Source: Candidatus Fermentibacterota bacterium
GTDB taxonomy: Bacteria > Fermentibacterota > Fermentibacteria > Fermentibacterales > JCC-6
Direction of reading: 5' to 3'
DNA: 64,000 bases
Assembly (NCBI GenBank): GCA_014728175.1
Contig: WJMA01000017.1
Span: forward strand, 186,001 to 250,000
In this document: piece by piece, positions 9,008 through 19,220 of the stretch
Numbering within the stretch: the stretch's first letter is position 1
Layout of the letters: every line of letters begins with the position of its first letter
Made by a program: the position numbers and the translations under genes
The notes under the pieces: model-generated
Database searches by the model: none
Told to the model about the DNA's origin: nothing
The model's input: the letters and a program-made list of their open reading frames with translations, nothing else

Positions 9008-12000
9008 ATGGCAATCTTCGAATCCAAATCGAGGCGATTGTTCAAGAGCGTACAGAAGATGGCCTCCGACAACATGGTGGATCAGGCGGCCGCGAAGGTT
9101 CAGGAGGATTTCGGAACCCTGATAGAGGAACGGGACGTCGCCAGGGAGCTGGTTGCGTTTCTGATGGACATCGCCTATCCCGATTTGGCCGCCAAGATGG
9201 TGGAAGAGGTGGTTCGGGTTCACAAAGACCTGGCCGCACCCTTGTACCGGCTTCTGGAGGACCGGCACGGGGAGTTTCCCAGATCCTTCGAGATGCTTCG
9301 TACCCTTTGGCAGAACAAGATCCGGCAGAGAGACTTCGACGGTTGCGTCGAGCTTTTGGATAGGGTCGACCGCCTGGCAGAGTCCAAGCTCATGGACTCG
9401 CTGAAGACCGCCGCTCAGACCGCCGAGAAGTTCGCCGGGGAGAGGCTTTTGGAGGGCGATATAGACAGGCTCCTGGCCTGGAGCCTGGGGCTTTACAGGC
9501 AGGGGAGGATGGACGACGCCCTGGAGTTGCTTCTCAGGGCCACCCAGAGGGCCCAGAGGCCGGACGAGAGGATTCCCCTCCTTGTGGAGTGGATGGCCAC
9601 CAGGAAGGGGGTGCGGGATCCCAAGGCCGTTCTTTACCTGATCCGGATATACCTGGAGATGGATAACGTGGAAAATGCCCTGATCAACGTACCCGAGCTG
9701 CTCGAAGCTCCCCAGGAGATCCAGGACGAGGCGATATCGGTTATTGAGAAAGGTTTGGTACCCAAAGACTTCGGAAAGAAATCCCGGGTCTATCTGGGCA
9801 GGCTCCTGGCAGCCGCCGGCAGAATCGACGATTCCTCCCGGGTTCTGGGTCAGCTGATAGAGGAGGGAGAGCTGGGAGCGGACATGGACACCGCGCTAAG
9901 GGAGCTGGTCGGATACGCTCCGGGAAGCTCCAGGCCGCTCATACTCCAGGCGAAGCTGAAGAAGGAAAGGGGAGAGAAGACGGCCGCCATGGATGCTCTG
10001 GAAGCATCCTTCGACGGCGAGGACGCAGAGTCGGCGCCCCTGCTGGAAGTTTGCCGGGACTTCCTCCAGGAGGGTCTGGACCGGGATAACGCCATAGCCA
10101 TGAAACTGGCGGAGCATTTGGTGGAGCACGGTACCATATCCGACGCCGTATCCTCGCTAACCAGGCTGGTCGAAGAGCATCCGGACTGGGTGACGGCACA
10201 GTTGCAAGTGCTGCTGAAGAGGGAGAGGCAGAGTGCGGAGATCCTTTCGCTGTTGGCGGTGGCGATGCTGATACAGGGCCGCGAGGCCCAGGCCGAGGCC
10301 GCCATAAAGCACCTGCGCACCAGGAAGGACAGCAAGTCCAGAGAGGACATCCTGGCGGTTCTGGACGAGTTCGACGACCTGATGGATCGATACCCCGTCC
10401 TCAGGAAGATACGGGCCATAACCAGGACCGAGGCCGGCAGGGAGCGGATGGCCGCCGACGACTGGTTCGAGTTGCTTCTCCACGGCGACCGGATTCCATC
10501 CAAGGGCCTTCTGGAGGTTGCCAGGGCCCATCTTCCCAAGGACAGGGCCGAGGATTTGATGGAATCGGAGTTCGAGCCGTCAAAGCCCCTGGAAGCCATG
10601 TTGGGGGGAATCGCCGCCATCGAGGTGGGGAAGTTCGAAAAGGCGGGTGACTGGCTGGCTTCCGCGGCCGAGAACGAGAACCTGGCCGAAAAGGTGGCCG
10701 AGGAGATATCGGTGCTACCCGACGATGCAATCGCGCAGATGGACCTGGAGAGGCTTCTGCCGCTTCTGTCTCACGGCAAGGCCGCCAAACACGCAGCGGA
10801 CATAGTCATGCGTACGTCGGGATCCGAGCCCTGGCGCATGTCACTGGTGCCCCAGCTCAGGTGGGGCGATCCGGAGGGCGAGTTGCTGTTCAGGCTCAGG
10901 GCTTTCATCAGCGAGGGTAAGATAGCGCTGGCCGGCTCCGCCACAGACGGCCTGGACGTAGAGGGCTCGGTTCTGGTGAGACTGGCCGAGGGTTGTCGAA
11001 AAATGACTTCGAACGACATAAGCGGTGCCCTGGAGAACCTGGCGGAGGCGGCATCGGACAGACGCACCAGCTTGCTGGCCAGAAAGGTCCTGGAGGATGC
11101 CCGGCAGCACGGTAAGGGCGAGGAAGAGGAGATTCTTATACTGATAGCCCGGACCCATGAATCGGAGCACGACCTACAGAGCGTGGCGGACGTGCTGGAA
11201 CCGGTCGCCAGCCGCAAGAAAGTGGTCGACGAGCTGGAGAGGATAACCAGAGACAACGGCGGGCACCCCGAGCCGCTGCGGCTTCTGGTGAAGGCCTTCG
11301 CGGACCGTGACCAGTACACCGATTTCGTAAAGAGGTCGTCGACCCTGGTGGATCTGGTGCCCGAGGAGGCACCGGGCATGATGAAGATGGCGGAGGAGAT
11401 CGGGCGTCGGAAGGGCGAGGGGCAGCTCCTGGCCTATGCCGCGGAGCTTTCCGACAGGTACCATCTTCCCCGTGATCCGGAGGACCTGTTGTCCGAGGCG
11501 GTTCTGGCCGAGCCCTCGGTAGCGGGGGCGCTCTCCAAGAAGAGCGGAATGGGCCCCGGCTTCAAGGCATTGTGCGCGGCGGCCTCGGGAGACGCCAGCA
11601 CCTTCACCGATGTACTGAGGCGACGGCCCAGCCTGGACGTCCGCATCAACGATCAGATAATCGAATCCGCCGTAGAACGGTGGACGCCGGGCCAGGATGA
11701 CGAGGCCCTGTCCCTTCTGGCCGAGGTCAGCCTGAGGGAGGGATTCGGTGAGCAAGCCTCCACCATACTGAGCCTCGTAGCAAGAGAGGGGATCGGAGAC
11801 TGGAGGTCCAAGGCCTCCCAGAGGCTCTTGGACGAGGTCAATCAGGGAGGGCTTCCCGCCCGTCTCCTGTGGGAATCGGTCCGAGACCCGGTGGTTCTCG
11901 GTCAGGCCCTGGAGAGGAACGTATCCGGTGATCTGGCTGGGATACCGGCCGACGAGATGGCGACCATGGTTAACGCGCTTACCGGTTCGGGCATGGACCT

Positions 12001-12628
12001 CGAGATAATCCTGGACTTCGCCGTGAAGCTTATGGATGCCCGAAAGGACTTCGAAGAAGACCTTCTGCTGCAGATGGGGAGCTATTGCTACGACAAACTG
12101 CGGGAGAGGGACAGAAAGCTCTCCGGTCGGGACGGGACGAACCTGGTCAAGCTGCTACTTAGAGCCAACATGATCGCCGAGGCTTCCAGGGTGGCGGTCG
12201 ACCTGGGGATCAGCGAATTGCTGGGAACCGTCAGAGAGAGTCTTCAGGATTACAGGGCGACGAAGACCGATATGCCCTCCAGGGTCAGGGCCGAGCACCT
12301 GATTCTCCTGGGAAGGCCCTCGGAGGCTCTTTCCGTGCTCGGCGACTCATCGCCGGACGAGCCGGTTGAGGTATCCGATTTAAGGGCCAGGGCGCTGTGG
12401 GACGCCGGCCAACGGCAGGCAGCGGTATCGACCTGGCTTTCCTGCTACCGCAGGAGCGGCAAGGGCCTGTACCTGGGCAGGGTGATGTGGGCGCTGGACA
12501 GGAACGGCAACCAACTGGAGCGAACGGCGGTGAAGCGGGTGGTTGCAGAGAGGCATCCGCATCTGGTAAGCTCGAGCAGGGAAGACCCGGATAGAGAGTA
12601 CAGGCTGGGTACCATCTCCGGTCTGTGA
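9008..12628 (+). CDS. Very large (1206 aa) TPR/alpha-solenoid protein, no obvious signal peptide
   Basis: Continuous helical repeat sequence; long ORF with good start context. Confidence 0.75.
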   Translation: MAIFESKSRRLFKSVQKMASDNMVDQAAAKVQEDFGTLIEERDVARELVAFLMDIAYPDLAAKMVEEVVRVHKDLAAPLYRLLEDRHGEFPRSFEMLRTLWQNKIRQRDFDGCVELLDRVDRLAESKLMDSLKTAAQTAEKFAGERLLEGDIDRLLAWSLGLYRQGRMDDALELLLRATQRAQRPDERIPLLVEWMATRKGVRDPKAVLYLIRIYLEMDNVENALINVPELLEAPQEIQDEAISVIEKGLVPKDFGKKSRVYLGRLLAAAGRIDDSSRVLGQLIEEGELGADMDTALRELVGYAPGSSRPLILQAKLKKERGEKTAAMDALEASFDGEDAESAPLLEVCRDFLQEGLDRDNAIAMKLAEHLVEHGTISDAVSSLTRLVEEHPDWVTAQLQVLLKRERQSAEILSLLAVAMLIQGREAQAEAAIKHLRTRKDSKSREDILAVLDEFDDLMDRYPVLRKIRAITRTEAGRERMAADDWFELLLHGDRIPSKGLLEVARAHLPKDRAEDLMESEFEPSKPLEAMLGGIAAIEVGKFEKAGDWLASAAENENLAEKVAEEISVLPDDAIAQMDLERLLPLLSHGKAAKHAADIVMRTSGSEPWRMSLVPQLRWGDPEGELLFRLRAFISEGKIALAGSATDGLDVEGSVLVRLAEGCRKMTSNDISGALENLAEAASDRRTSLLARKVLEDARQHGKGEEEEILILIARTHESEHDLQSVADVLEPVASRKKVVDELERITRDNGGHPEPLRLLVKAFADRDQYTDFVKRSSTLVDLVPEEAPGMMKMAEEIGRRKGEGQLLAYAAELSDRYHLPRDPEDLLSEAVLAEPSVAGALSKKSGMGPGFKALCAAASGDASTFTDVLRRRPSLDVRINDQIIESAVERWTPGQDDEALSLLAEVSLREGFGEQASTILSLVAREGIGDWRSKASQRLLDEVNQGGLPARLLWESVRDPVVLGQALERNVSGDLAGIPADEMATMVNALTGSGMDLEIILDFAVKLMDARKDFEEDLLLQMGSYCYDKLRERDRKLSGRDGTNLVKLLLRANMIAEASRVAVDLGISELLGTVRESLQDYRATKTDMPSRVRAEHLILLGRPSEALSVLGDSSPDEPVEVSDLRARALWDAGQRQAAVSTWLSCYRRSGKGLYLGRVMWALDRNGNQLERTAVKRVVAERHPHLVSSSREDPDREYRLGTISGL

Positions 12629-12672
12629 AGTTATATTGCGGCTGACTACTCAAAGATCTTCTAGGAGCTGAA

Positions 12673-14271
12673 ATGGCAGAGAACAACAAAGCGTCGAACT
12701 CCGATGAGCGAACGACTCAAGAGGTGCTCAAGGCGTTGGGGCAGGTGGTCTACGCCCAGAGCAAACATCTGGAGTCGATCGTGGAGAAAGTTACATCGAT
12801 AGAGAAAGGCATTACCGAGGACCTACCCAAGAAGCTGGACGAGCTCAAGGAGGCCCTCAGCGGTTTACGGGTCGCCGGCCCCGCCCAGCCTCGGCCACCG
12901 GCCCCGCCGGCCGGGGAAGGACGGCAGCCGCAGCAGCCCGATTCACCGGCACCGGGGGCTGACCAGGCCGGTAAGATAGTGGAGAGCCTGGAGAAAGGCT
13001 TCGAGAGGCTGTCGACCCTCGACGAGAAGCTGGGCAAGATAGAGTCGGTGGTCACCGAGACCGGCGATTCGGTGGGGAAAAGGCTGGATGCCACCTCCGA
13101 CAAGCTGTCCGAGATCTCCGAGCTGGCCTCGTCCATAGTAAAGGTTCTGGGTGGAGAGAAGGCCGCGGAGGGCAAACCCATGATGGACGTTGTAAGGGAG
13201 TCCACTTCCGAGCTGGCGCAATCCCTGCAGAAGGGCCTGGAGCATCTGGAGGCCCTGAAGGACGAAACCGGTTCCCTTTCGAAGCTTCTCACCGAGGCCA
13301 CCTCTGCCACCTCGGGCGAGATTCAGAAGCTGGCCGAGAGTTTCGCCGGAAGCGTAGATGCCCTGAAGGAAAGCCTCTCCGATCTCTCACAGACCGCGGG
13401 ATCCATCCTGGCCAAGAGCGATGCGGTGGAGAAGGACCTACCGGAGCTGAGGACCAGCCTGGAAGCAGTAATATCGGAGATAAAGACCGGGGCGGAGAGC
13501 ATGAGCGTCTCCCTGGAGAAGCTCAACGAGGAGCAGAAGACCCTGCTGGACGAGAAATCGGCCCTGGTGGCGGAGAAGCTCGACACCATCCCCGGGTCCC
13601 TTGGTGAGGTCGGCAGCACCGTATCCAGTGAGATAGAGACCCTCCGGAAGTCGACCGAGGATCATCTGCAGGAGGTCTCCAAGGCGGTGGACCTGAACGC
13701 CGATCAGATAAAGCATGTGGGAAGATCGGTGGAGGACGCCTCCGAGACACAGAGGGAGAGGCTGGAGCAGATGTCCGAGCTTCTTCTGGTTCATAAGGAG
13801 GCGGTTACCAGGTCCGAGGTCGAGGAGCTCAACCGCAAGGCGATCGGGCATTTCAGCAACGGAGAGTACGGCAAAGCCATAGAGGTTTTGGAGAAGGCGA
13901 TGTCCATGGAGGGAGAGCGGCCGGAGCTCTTGACCAACCTGGGGCACATCCATGCGGCCATGGGCGATCTGGAGAAATCGGAGGAGAGCTTCAGAAAGGC
14001 CCTGAGGCTGGACCCGGAGCTGCAGCCGACCCTCTCGGCGCTGGGCACGCTGCTGGTGGAGGCCGGCAGGGCCGACGAGACCCTGGAGTTCCTGCGGAGG
14101 TTCGTGGAGGACGAGACTCCTTCCATTCCGGTAATGATCTCCTACTCCCGGGCCCTGGTCTCGGAGGGAAGGCATTCCGACGCCCTGGAGCTCATCAAGA
14201 AGGCCCGGGAGATAGAACCTCACAATCCAGAGGTAGAGAAGGAGTACGCCAAGTATTCCGAGAATGCCTAG
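12673..14271 (+). CDS. Long coiled-coil protein with C-terminal TPR repeats
   Basis: Pro-rich linker (PAQPRPPAPPAGEG), extended heptads, C-terminal TPRs (AIGHFSNGEYGKAIEVLEKAMSMEGERPELLTNLGHIHAAMGDLEKSEESFRKALRLDP). Confidence 0.82.
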   Translation: MAENNKASNSDERTTQEVLKALGQVVYAQSKHLESIVEKVTSIEKGITEDLPKKLDELKEALSGLRVAGPAQPRPPAPPAGEGRQPQQPDSPAPGADQAGKIVESLEKGFERLSTLDEKLGKIESVVTETGDSVGKRLDATSDKLSEISELASSIVKVLGGEKAAEGKPMMDVVRESTSELAQSLQKGLEHLEALKDETGSLSKLLTEATSATSGEIQKLAESFAGSVDALKESLSDLSQTAGSILAKSDAVEKDLPELRTSLEAVISEIKTGAESMSVSLEKLNEEQKTLLDEKSALVAEKLDTIPGSLGEVGSTVSSEIETLRKSTEDHLQEVSKAVDLNADQIKHVGRSVEDASETQRERLEQMSELLLVHKEAVTRSEVEELNRKAIGHFSNGEYGKAIEVLEKAMSMEGERPELLTNLGHIHAAMGDLEKSEESFRKALRLDPELQPTLSALGTLLVEAGRADETLEFLRRFVEDETPSIPVMISYSRALVSEGRHSDALELIKKAREIEPHNPEVEKEYAKYSENA

Positions 14272-16486
14272 ATCGGTAATTGCCGGGGTCCTCTCGGCTC
14301 TGCTGCTCTCGGGCTGCGGAAGCCTTTCCGGTAAAGACCGCGAGGGCTCGGCATCCACGTATCCGGACCTGAGCCGTCTTTCTCCCCGTCACGCCGACTC
14401 CGTGCTAGAAGCCGGCGACACCGCGAGCACCGTCTCCCTTCTGGTGAGGAGCGCCCTGCTCAGGCCCCCAGGCGATCCGGACAGAGCGGCAATGGCCAGA
14501 AGAGCCGCCCGGATGGCCCGGCCACCGAACCCGGTCCTGGCCCGTCTGCTTCTGGAGGAACCCGACTCTTTGGCCCCATTCCAGGCCCTTCGCCTGGGGG
14601 GTACGGACGTCGCCGATCTCCTGACCGAAGGCATGGAGGAAGGTAGGTTTGCTCTTCCGGAGTACGTGGCGCTTTTCGCGGCCCGGACCTTCCTGGATGT
14701 CGGACGCGCCGATCTGGCTCTCCGGTTCGCCCGGACGGTTCCGGTGGGGCTTCCCCGCACTGCCGACCGGGACAGGAGCGCGGCCCTTTACGAGGCCGCC
14801 CTGCTGACCGCGCAGGACAGCCTGGCGACGATCCAGCTGGACAGGGCGAGAGTACTGGACGATTCCGAGCTGTTGGCCAGGCTTTACCACCTTCGGGGTC
14901 TGGTGGGGCGTCAAAGGAGGGCGCACGGCTGGCGCAAGGACCTGATGCGGTCCTTCAAGCTGTGGCCGGCGGCCGATTTCCATGCCCGGGCCTACGCCCT
15001 TCTCCGCGATACCCTGCTCGCTGACAGCTCACTGGCCGCAGAGGTGGCCGATCCCTTTTACTCCGGAGGTCTATGGAACGAGCTTTACGACCTGGCCTCG
15101 CGGTCGGCCTCGCCTGCGGCGCACCTCTACTACCTGGCGGCCAGGACCAGGGACCGCCTGGGATTCTACAACCGGGCGGTGGAGATGCTGGAGAGCTACC
15201 TGGATACCTGGCCCGAAGGTAACGATGCTCCTCTCGCCCTTCTCTATCTGGGTCTGGACAGAGCCAGAGGTGGATTTCCGGATGCCGGCCTGGCCACTCT
15301 GGACCTTTTCGAGAGCCGCTATCCCCGCAATCCCAGAACGGGCAACGTCCCCTGGTACCGCGGCAGCATATTGACGGAGAGCGGCAGGTGGGAGGAGGCG
15401 CTGGCTCATTTTCGCAGAACGGTTAGCCACCACCCGGGTAACGTGACGGCCGACGACGCCCACTTCTACCTGTGTCTGGGCCTGTACAGGCTCGGGCATC
15501 GCAACGAGGCCGCCCGGAGCTTCGCCGGTTTCCTCGACAGATGGAGCAGAAGCGTATACCGCAACGCCGCCCGGTACTGGCTGGGGAGAACGCTGCTGGA
15601 GACGGGCGACCCGGAGGGCAGGGAGATCCTCCTTTCACTGATCTCCGAGCAGGAACGATCGCTTCCGGCGTCTTTCGCCCGGTCCTACCTGGGAATGCCC
15701 GGATGGAGACCCCGGTTCAGCCCTCTGGACCTGGAGAGCTGGATGGACTCGGTGGGAGTGAGCCCGGCGGAGCCTCCCCAGTCGGCGTTGAGGGGCAGGA
15801 TCCTACAGAGATGTGGTATGCGCGACTGGGCGGTGGGGGAGTACCTGAGGGCGGAAGAGGAGGTGGGAGGGCCGGCGCCGCTGGCTCCCTTCTACCTGGC
15901 CAACGAGGTCTGGGAGAGGATGCCCTCGGCGGCCTGGAGGATGTGGTCCCTGGGGGAGGACCTGGGCAGGCCCCGCGGGCTGTGGACCCTTCGCTACCCC
16001 AGGGCGTGGGAGTCGTTGGTGGTGTCGGTGTGCGACCGTTACGGTTTCGATCCGCTCCTGGCCTGGTCCATAATGAAGCAGGAGAGCGCGTTTCAGCCCT
16101 CTTGCTACTCGACCGCCGGGGCCAGGGGATTGATCCAGATGATACCCAGCACGTCGGAGTACCTGGCCGAGGAGAGGGATTGGAGCGATTACTCCCCGGA
16201 CAAGCTCTACCTGCCCGAGGTTTCCATTGAGTACGGGGTGGCCTACCTGTCGGAGGTGGCGGTTGGCTTCGACCGCACGCTGGAAACCCTTGCCGCCTAC
16301 AACGGAGGGCCTCACAACGCAATGAGATGGGGCGCTCGCCGGGAGAGCCCCGAAGGCTTCTTCAGCCGGATAACTTACAACGAGACCAAGCTGTATGCCG
16401 AGATAGTATCACACAACTACGAGGTTTACAAGAGCATATACGGCTCTGACGAAGCCCTGACCCGGGCGTCCCCGGACTCCATCTAG
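14264..16486 (+). CDS. Soluble lytic transglycosylase-like lipoprotein (helical repeats + SLT domain)
   Basis: Lipobox ALLLSGCGS; C-terminal LLAWSIMKQESAFQPSCYSTAGARGLIQMIPST...YNGGPHNAMRW. Confidence 0.9.
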   Translation: MPRSVIAGVLSALLLSGCGSLSGKDREGSASTYPDLSRLSPRHADSVLEAGDTASTVSLLVRSALLRPPGDPDRAAMARRAARMARPPNPVLARLLLEEPDSLAPFQALRLGGTDVADLLTEGMEEGRFALPEYVALFAARTFLDVGRADLALRFARTVPVGLPRTADRDRSAALYEAALLTAQDSLATIQLDRARVLDDSELLARLYHLRGLVGRQRRAHGWRKDLMRSFKLWPAADFHARAYALLRDTLLADSSLAAEVADPFYSGGLWNELYDLASRSASPAAHLYYLAARTRDRLGFYNRAVEMLESYLDTWPEGNDAPLALLYLGLDRARGGFPDAGLATLDLFESRYPRNPRTGNVPWYRGSILTESGRWEEALAHFRRTVSHHPGNVTADDAHFYLCLGLYRLGHRNEAARSFAGFLDRWSRSVYRNAARYWLGRTLLETGDPEGREILLSLISEQERSLPASFARSYLGMPGWRPRFSPLDLESWMDSVGVSPAEPPQSALRGRILQRCGMRDWAVGEYLRAEEEVGGPAPLAPFYLANEVWERMPSAAWRMWSLGEDLGRPRGLWTLRYPRAWESLVVSVCDRYGFDPLLAWSIMKQESAFQPSCYSTAGARGLIQMIPSTSEYLAEERDWSDYSPDKLYLPEVSIEYGVAYLSEVAVGFDRTLETLAAYNGGPHNAMRWGARRESPEGFFSRITYNETKLYAEIVSHNYEVYKSIYGSDEALTRASPDSI

Positions 16487-17817
16487 GGCAGGACATCCCA
16501 CAGCCCCACGCGGGACTCGCCGCATATTACGTTGTCCTCGGTCTCAAAGCTTCGCAGATGAACCAGGTCGGGCCGGGCATTTCGCAACAGGTCGGAGTAC
16601 TGCTCGGGGAAAGCCAGCAGATAGTCCGCCCTCTCCCTGATCCAGCTCCAGCCCCGCACCCGGCGACAGGGATTGCGCTCGGGGGTTACCAGACCGTCCA
16701 GATCGATCACGTACAGGTCAGTAAGCCATCCCGGCGCTCCCACGTCGGCCGCGGCGACCGTGTCGCCCTGCCCCGCGATCTCCGCCAGATAAAGCGCGGG
16801 CCGAGTGTCTATGGACAGAACGTTGGCGGACGCCCTCACCCTTCGGGAGCCGAACACCAGAAGGCCCGGCAGCAGTGAAAGAACGATCAGGATTCTCATC
16901 CACCGCTTCCAGGAGCAGGATACGCCGGCGGCGCAAAGGCCCAGAACGACCAGCCCCGGAACGTGGTACCGCATCTGGAAGAACGAGTTGGGCTGAAGCA
17001 GGAGGGAGGTCAGGGGAACCAGAGAGAAAAGACCGAGAGGGCATTTCCTCCGCAGAAGGTGATAGATGCCGGCCAGCCCAGTTACCCCCAGAAGGGGAGA
17101 TACGATGACCATCTCCCTGCACAAACCGCGTAAGCCGGCCAGCAAACCGAACCCCACCGCCCCGGCCTGCTTGGCGTAGAAGCTGGACGGCAGGGGACAG
17201 CCGGAGGCCCAGACGTTCCAGGACACCCATAGGATGCCCACCACCGCGGGAGGGAGAAGGACCTTGGCGGTTTGGGCTAAATCGGGCCTTCCGGCGGAGA
17301 ACAGAAGCGGGATGGCGATAACGCAAAGCTCGGGCCTGGTGATGAGCATGGCAGCCAGAAGCAATCCTTGCCCGATTCCGGGAGGCCGGCTCCGGGATAC
17401 GCTGCGCCAGGCAATTACCACCAGCAGAACGGCCAGGGAGGTCTCCATGCCACTGGGGCCATGGAACAGCAGGGGCCCGGACAGAAGAAGCAGCGAGGAG
17501 TAGACCGACCCGGCCAGGAGCAGCGATATCGTCCCTGCGATCAGAGACAGCACCATGAGCAGGGTTACGGCCGTCTGCCCACCGGTAAGGGCGAGGGGTC
17601 CGGAAAGCGCCACCCAGAGGGGACTGGTTGCTCCACTGGAGGGTAGGCCCGGATTGAACTCCAGCTGGCCGGACAGCATGAGGTTTCTTCCGAATACCAG
17701 ATGGATGTAGGTATCGTCCATGGGAGGGACTCCGTATGCCGAAAAGATCAGAAGCAGGGCCCCGGCAACGGCCAGGACCGCTGCGGCGACTATTCCCGTA
17801 TCGCTTATTCCTGACAT
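16483..17817 (-). CDS. Polytopic membrane protein, GT-C glycosyltransferase-like
   Basis: Many TM segments; PPMDDTYIHLVFGRNLMLSGQLEFNPGLPSSGATSPLW resembles GT-C DDxY loop; start at MSGISDTG. Confidence 0.65.
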   Translation of the reverse strand: MSGISDTGIVAAAVLAVAGALLLIFSAYGVPPMDDTYIHLVFGRNLMLSGQLEFNPGLPSSGATSPLWVALSGPLALTGGQTAVTLLMVLSLIAGTISLLLAGSVYSSLLLLSGPLLFHGPSGMETSLAVLLVVIAWRSVSRSRPPGIGQGLLLAAMLITRPELCVIAIPLLFSAGRPDLAQTAKVLLPPAVVGILWVSWNVWASGCPLPSSFYAKQAGAVGFGLLAGLRGLCREMVIVSPLLGVTGLAGIYHLLRRKCPLGLFSLVPLTSLLLQPNSFFQMRYHVPGLVVLGLCAAGVSCSWKRWMRILIVLSLLPGLLVFGSRRVRASANVLSIDTRPALYLAEIAGQGDTVAAADVGAPGWLTDLYVIDLDGLVTPERNPCRRVRGWSWIRERADYLLAFPEQYSDLLRNARPDLVHLRSFETEDNVICGESRVGLWDVLP

Positions 17818-17928
17818 GATGGCTTGAGAATCCACTTCCGTATGGTTATCGTCAAGCCGTCCGATCGATGGCAATGAATGGGAAAGTGGCTTTTCTCCGA
17901 CCAAGCCACCCGAAAGGAGAGGTGAAAG

Positions 17929-19170
17929 ATGTCGAAGAAGCTGATGGCGGACCTCCGTGGCAAACTGGAGGAGCTGAAGGAGGAAGGGCTCTACAAGAAG
18001 GAGAGGATCATCGAGTCCGAGCAGGGACCGGAGATAGAGGTCTCGGGGGGCAAGAAGGTCCTCAATTTCTGTGCCAACAACTATCTGGGGCTCTCCAGCC
18101 ATCCGGAGGTTCTAAAGGCCGCCAAGGAAATGATCGATCACCGGGGGTACGGGCTTTCCAGCGTCCGCTTCATATGCGGTACCCAGGATATCCACAGGGA
18201 CCTGGAGAAGCGGATGTCCGACTTTCTGGGGACCGACGACACCATACTGTACGCCGCCTGCTTCGACGCCAACGGAGGGGTGTTCGACCCGTTCCTGGAC
18301 AGGGAATGCGCCATCATAGCAGACCAGCTCAATCACGCGTCCATCATAGACGGCGTGCGGCTCTGCAAGGCCAAGAGGTTCATCTATTCGCACTGCAATA
18401 TGGGCAAGGGCGAGCACGAGTTCGACGGCAAGACCCTGCCCGGTTTGGAAGAGGTCCTCTCCTCCCCCGAGGCCCGGGAGGCCAAGTACCGCATGATCTG
18501 CACCGACGGCGTCTTCAGCATGAACGGGGACATGGCTCCGATAAACGATATCGTCGATCTAGCCGACAGGTACGACGCCATAGTCATGGTCGACGACGCG
18601 CATGCGACCGGATTCGTGGGAGAGACCGGTAGGGGTACGCCGGAGTACTTCGGCGTTCATGGCGAGGTGGATTTGGTAACCACCACCTTCGGCAAGGCCC
18701 TGGGTGGGGCCAGCGGCGGATGCACCACCGGAAAGCAGGAGCTTATCGACTGGCTTCGCCAGGCTTCCCGGCCCTACCTGTTCTCCAACACTCTCGCTCC
18801 CTCCGTGGTCGGGGGTACGCTAAAGGTGCTGGACCTTCTGTCGAAGACCACCGACCTGCGGGACCGGGTTGAAAAGAACCAGAAGTATTTCCGGCGGAGA
18901 ATGGCCGAGGAGGGTTTCGAGATCCTGGAGGGCGACCATCCCATCGTTCCCATAATGTTCGGCAAGTATCCCAACGACGCCGCACTGGCCCAGCAGTTCG
19001 CCGATGATCTTCTGAAGGAGGGCATCTACGTGATCGGCTTCTTCTACCCCGTGGTGGCCAGGGGCCAATCGAGGATACGGGTACAACTCAGCGCGGCCCA
19101 TACCATGGAGCACATAGACAAGGCCATCGAGGCCTTCGTGAAGGTGGGGAAGAAGCACGGCATCCTGTAG
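17929..19170 (+). CDS. kbl: Glycine C-acetyltransferase (2-amino-3-ketobutyrate CoA ligase)
   Basis: PLP alpha-oxoamine synthase: NFCANNYLGLSSHPEV, MVDDAHATGFVGETGRGTPEYFGVHGEVDLVTTTFGKALGGASGG. Confidence 0.95.
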   Translation: MSKKLMADLRGKLEELKEEGLYKKERIIESEQGPEIEVSGGKKVLNFCANNYLGLSSHPEVLKAAKEMIDHRGYGLSSVRFICGTQDIHRDLEKRMSDFLGTDDTILYAACFDANGGVFDPFLDRECAIIADQLNHASIIDGVRLCKAKRFIYSHCNMGKGEHEFDGKTLPGLEEVLSSPEAREAKYRMICTDGVFSMNGDMAPINDIVDLADRYDAIVMVDDAHATGFVGETGRGTPEYFGVHGEVDLVTTTFGKALGGASGGCTTGKQELIDWLRQASRPYLFSNTLAPSVVGGTLKVLDLLSKTTDLRDRVEKNQKYFRRRMAEEGFEILEGDHPIVPIMFGKYPNDAALAQQFADDLLKEGIYVIGFFYPVVARGQSRIRVQLSAAHTMEHIDKAIEAFVKVGKKHGIL

Positions 19171-19220
19171 GTTGGCGAACTAGGGCCGGTAGACGGAAGC
19201 CCCTGGGGAAAGGAAGAAAA

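Noticed and set aside
13438-14358. 306-aa minus-strand ORF
   Set aside because: Antisense to the coiled-coil/TPR gene; L/G/R-rich shadow
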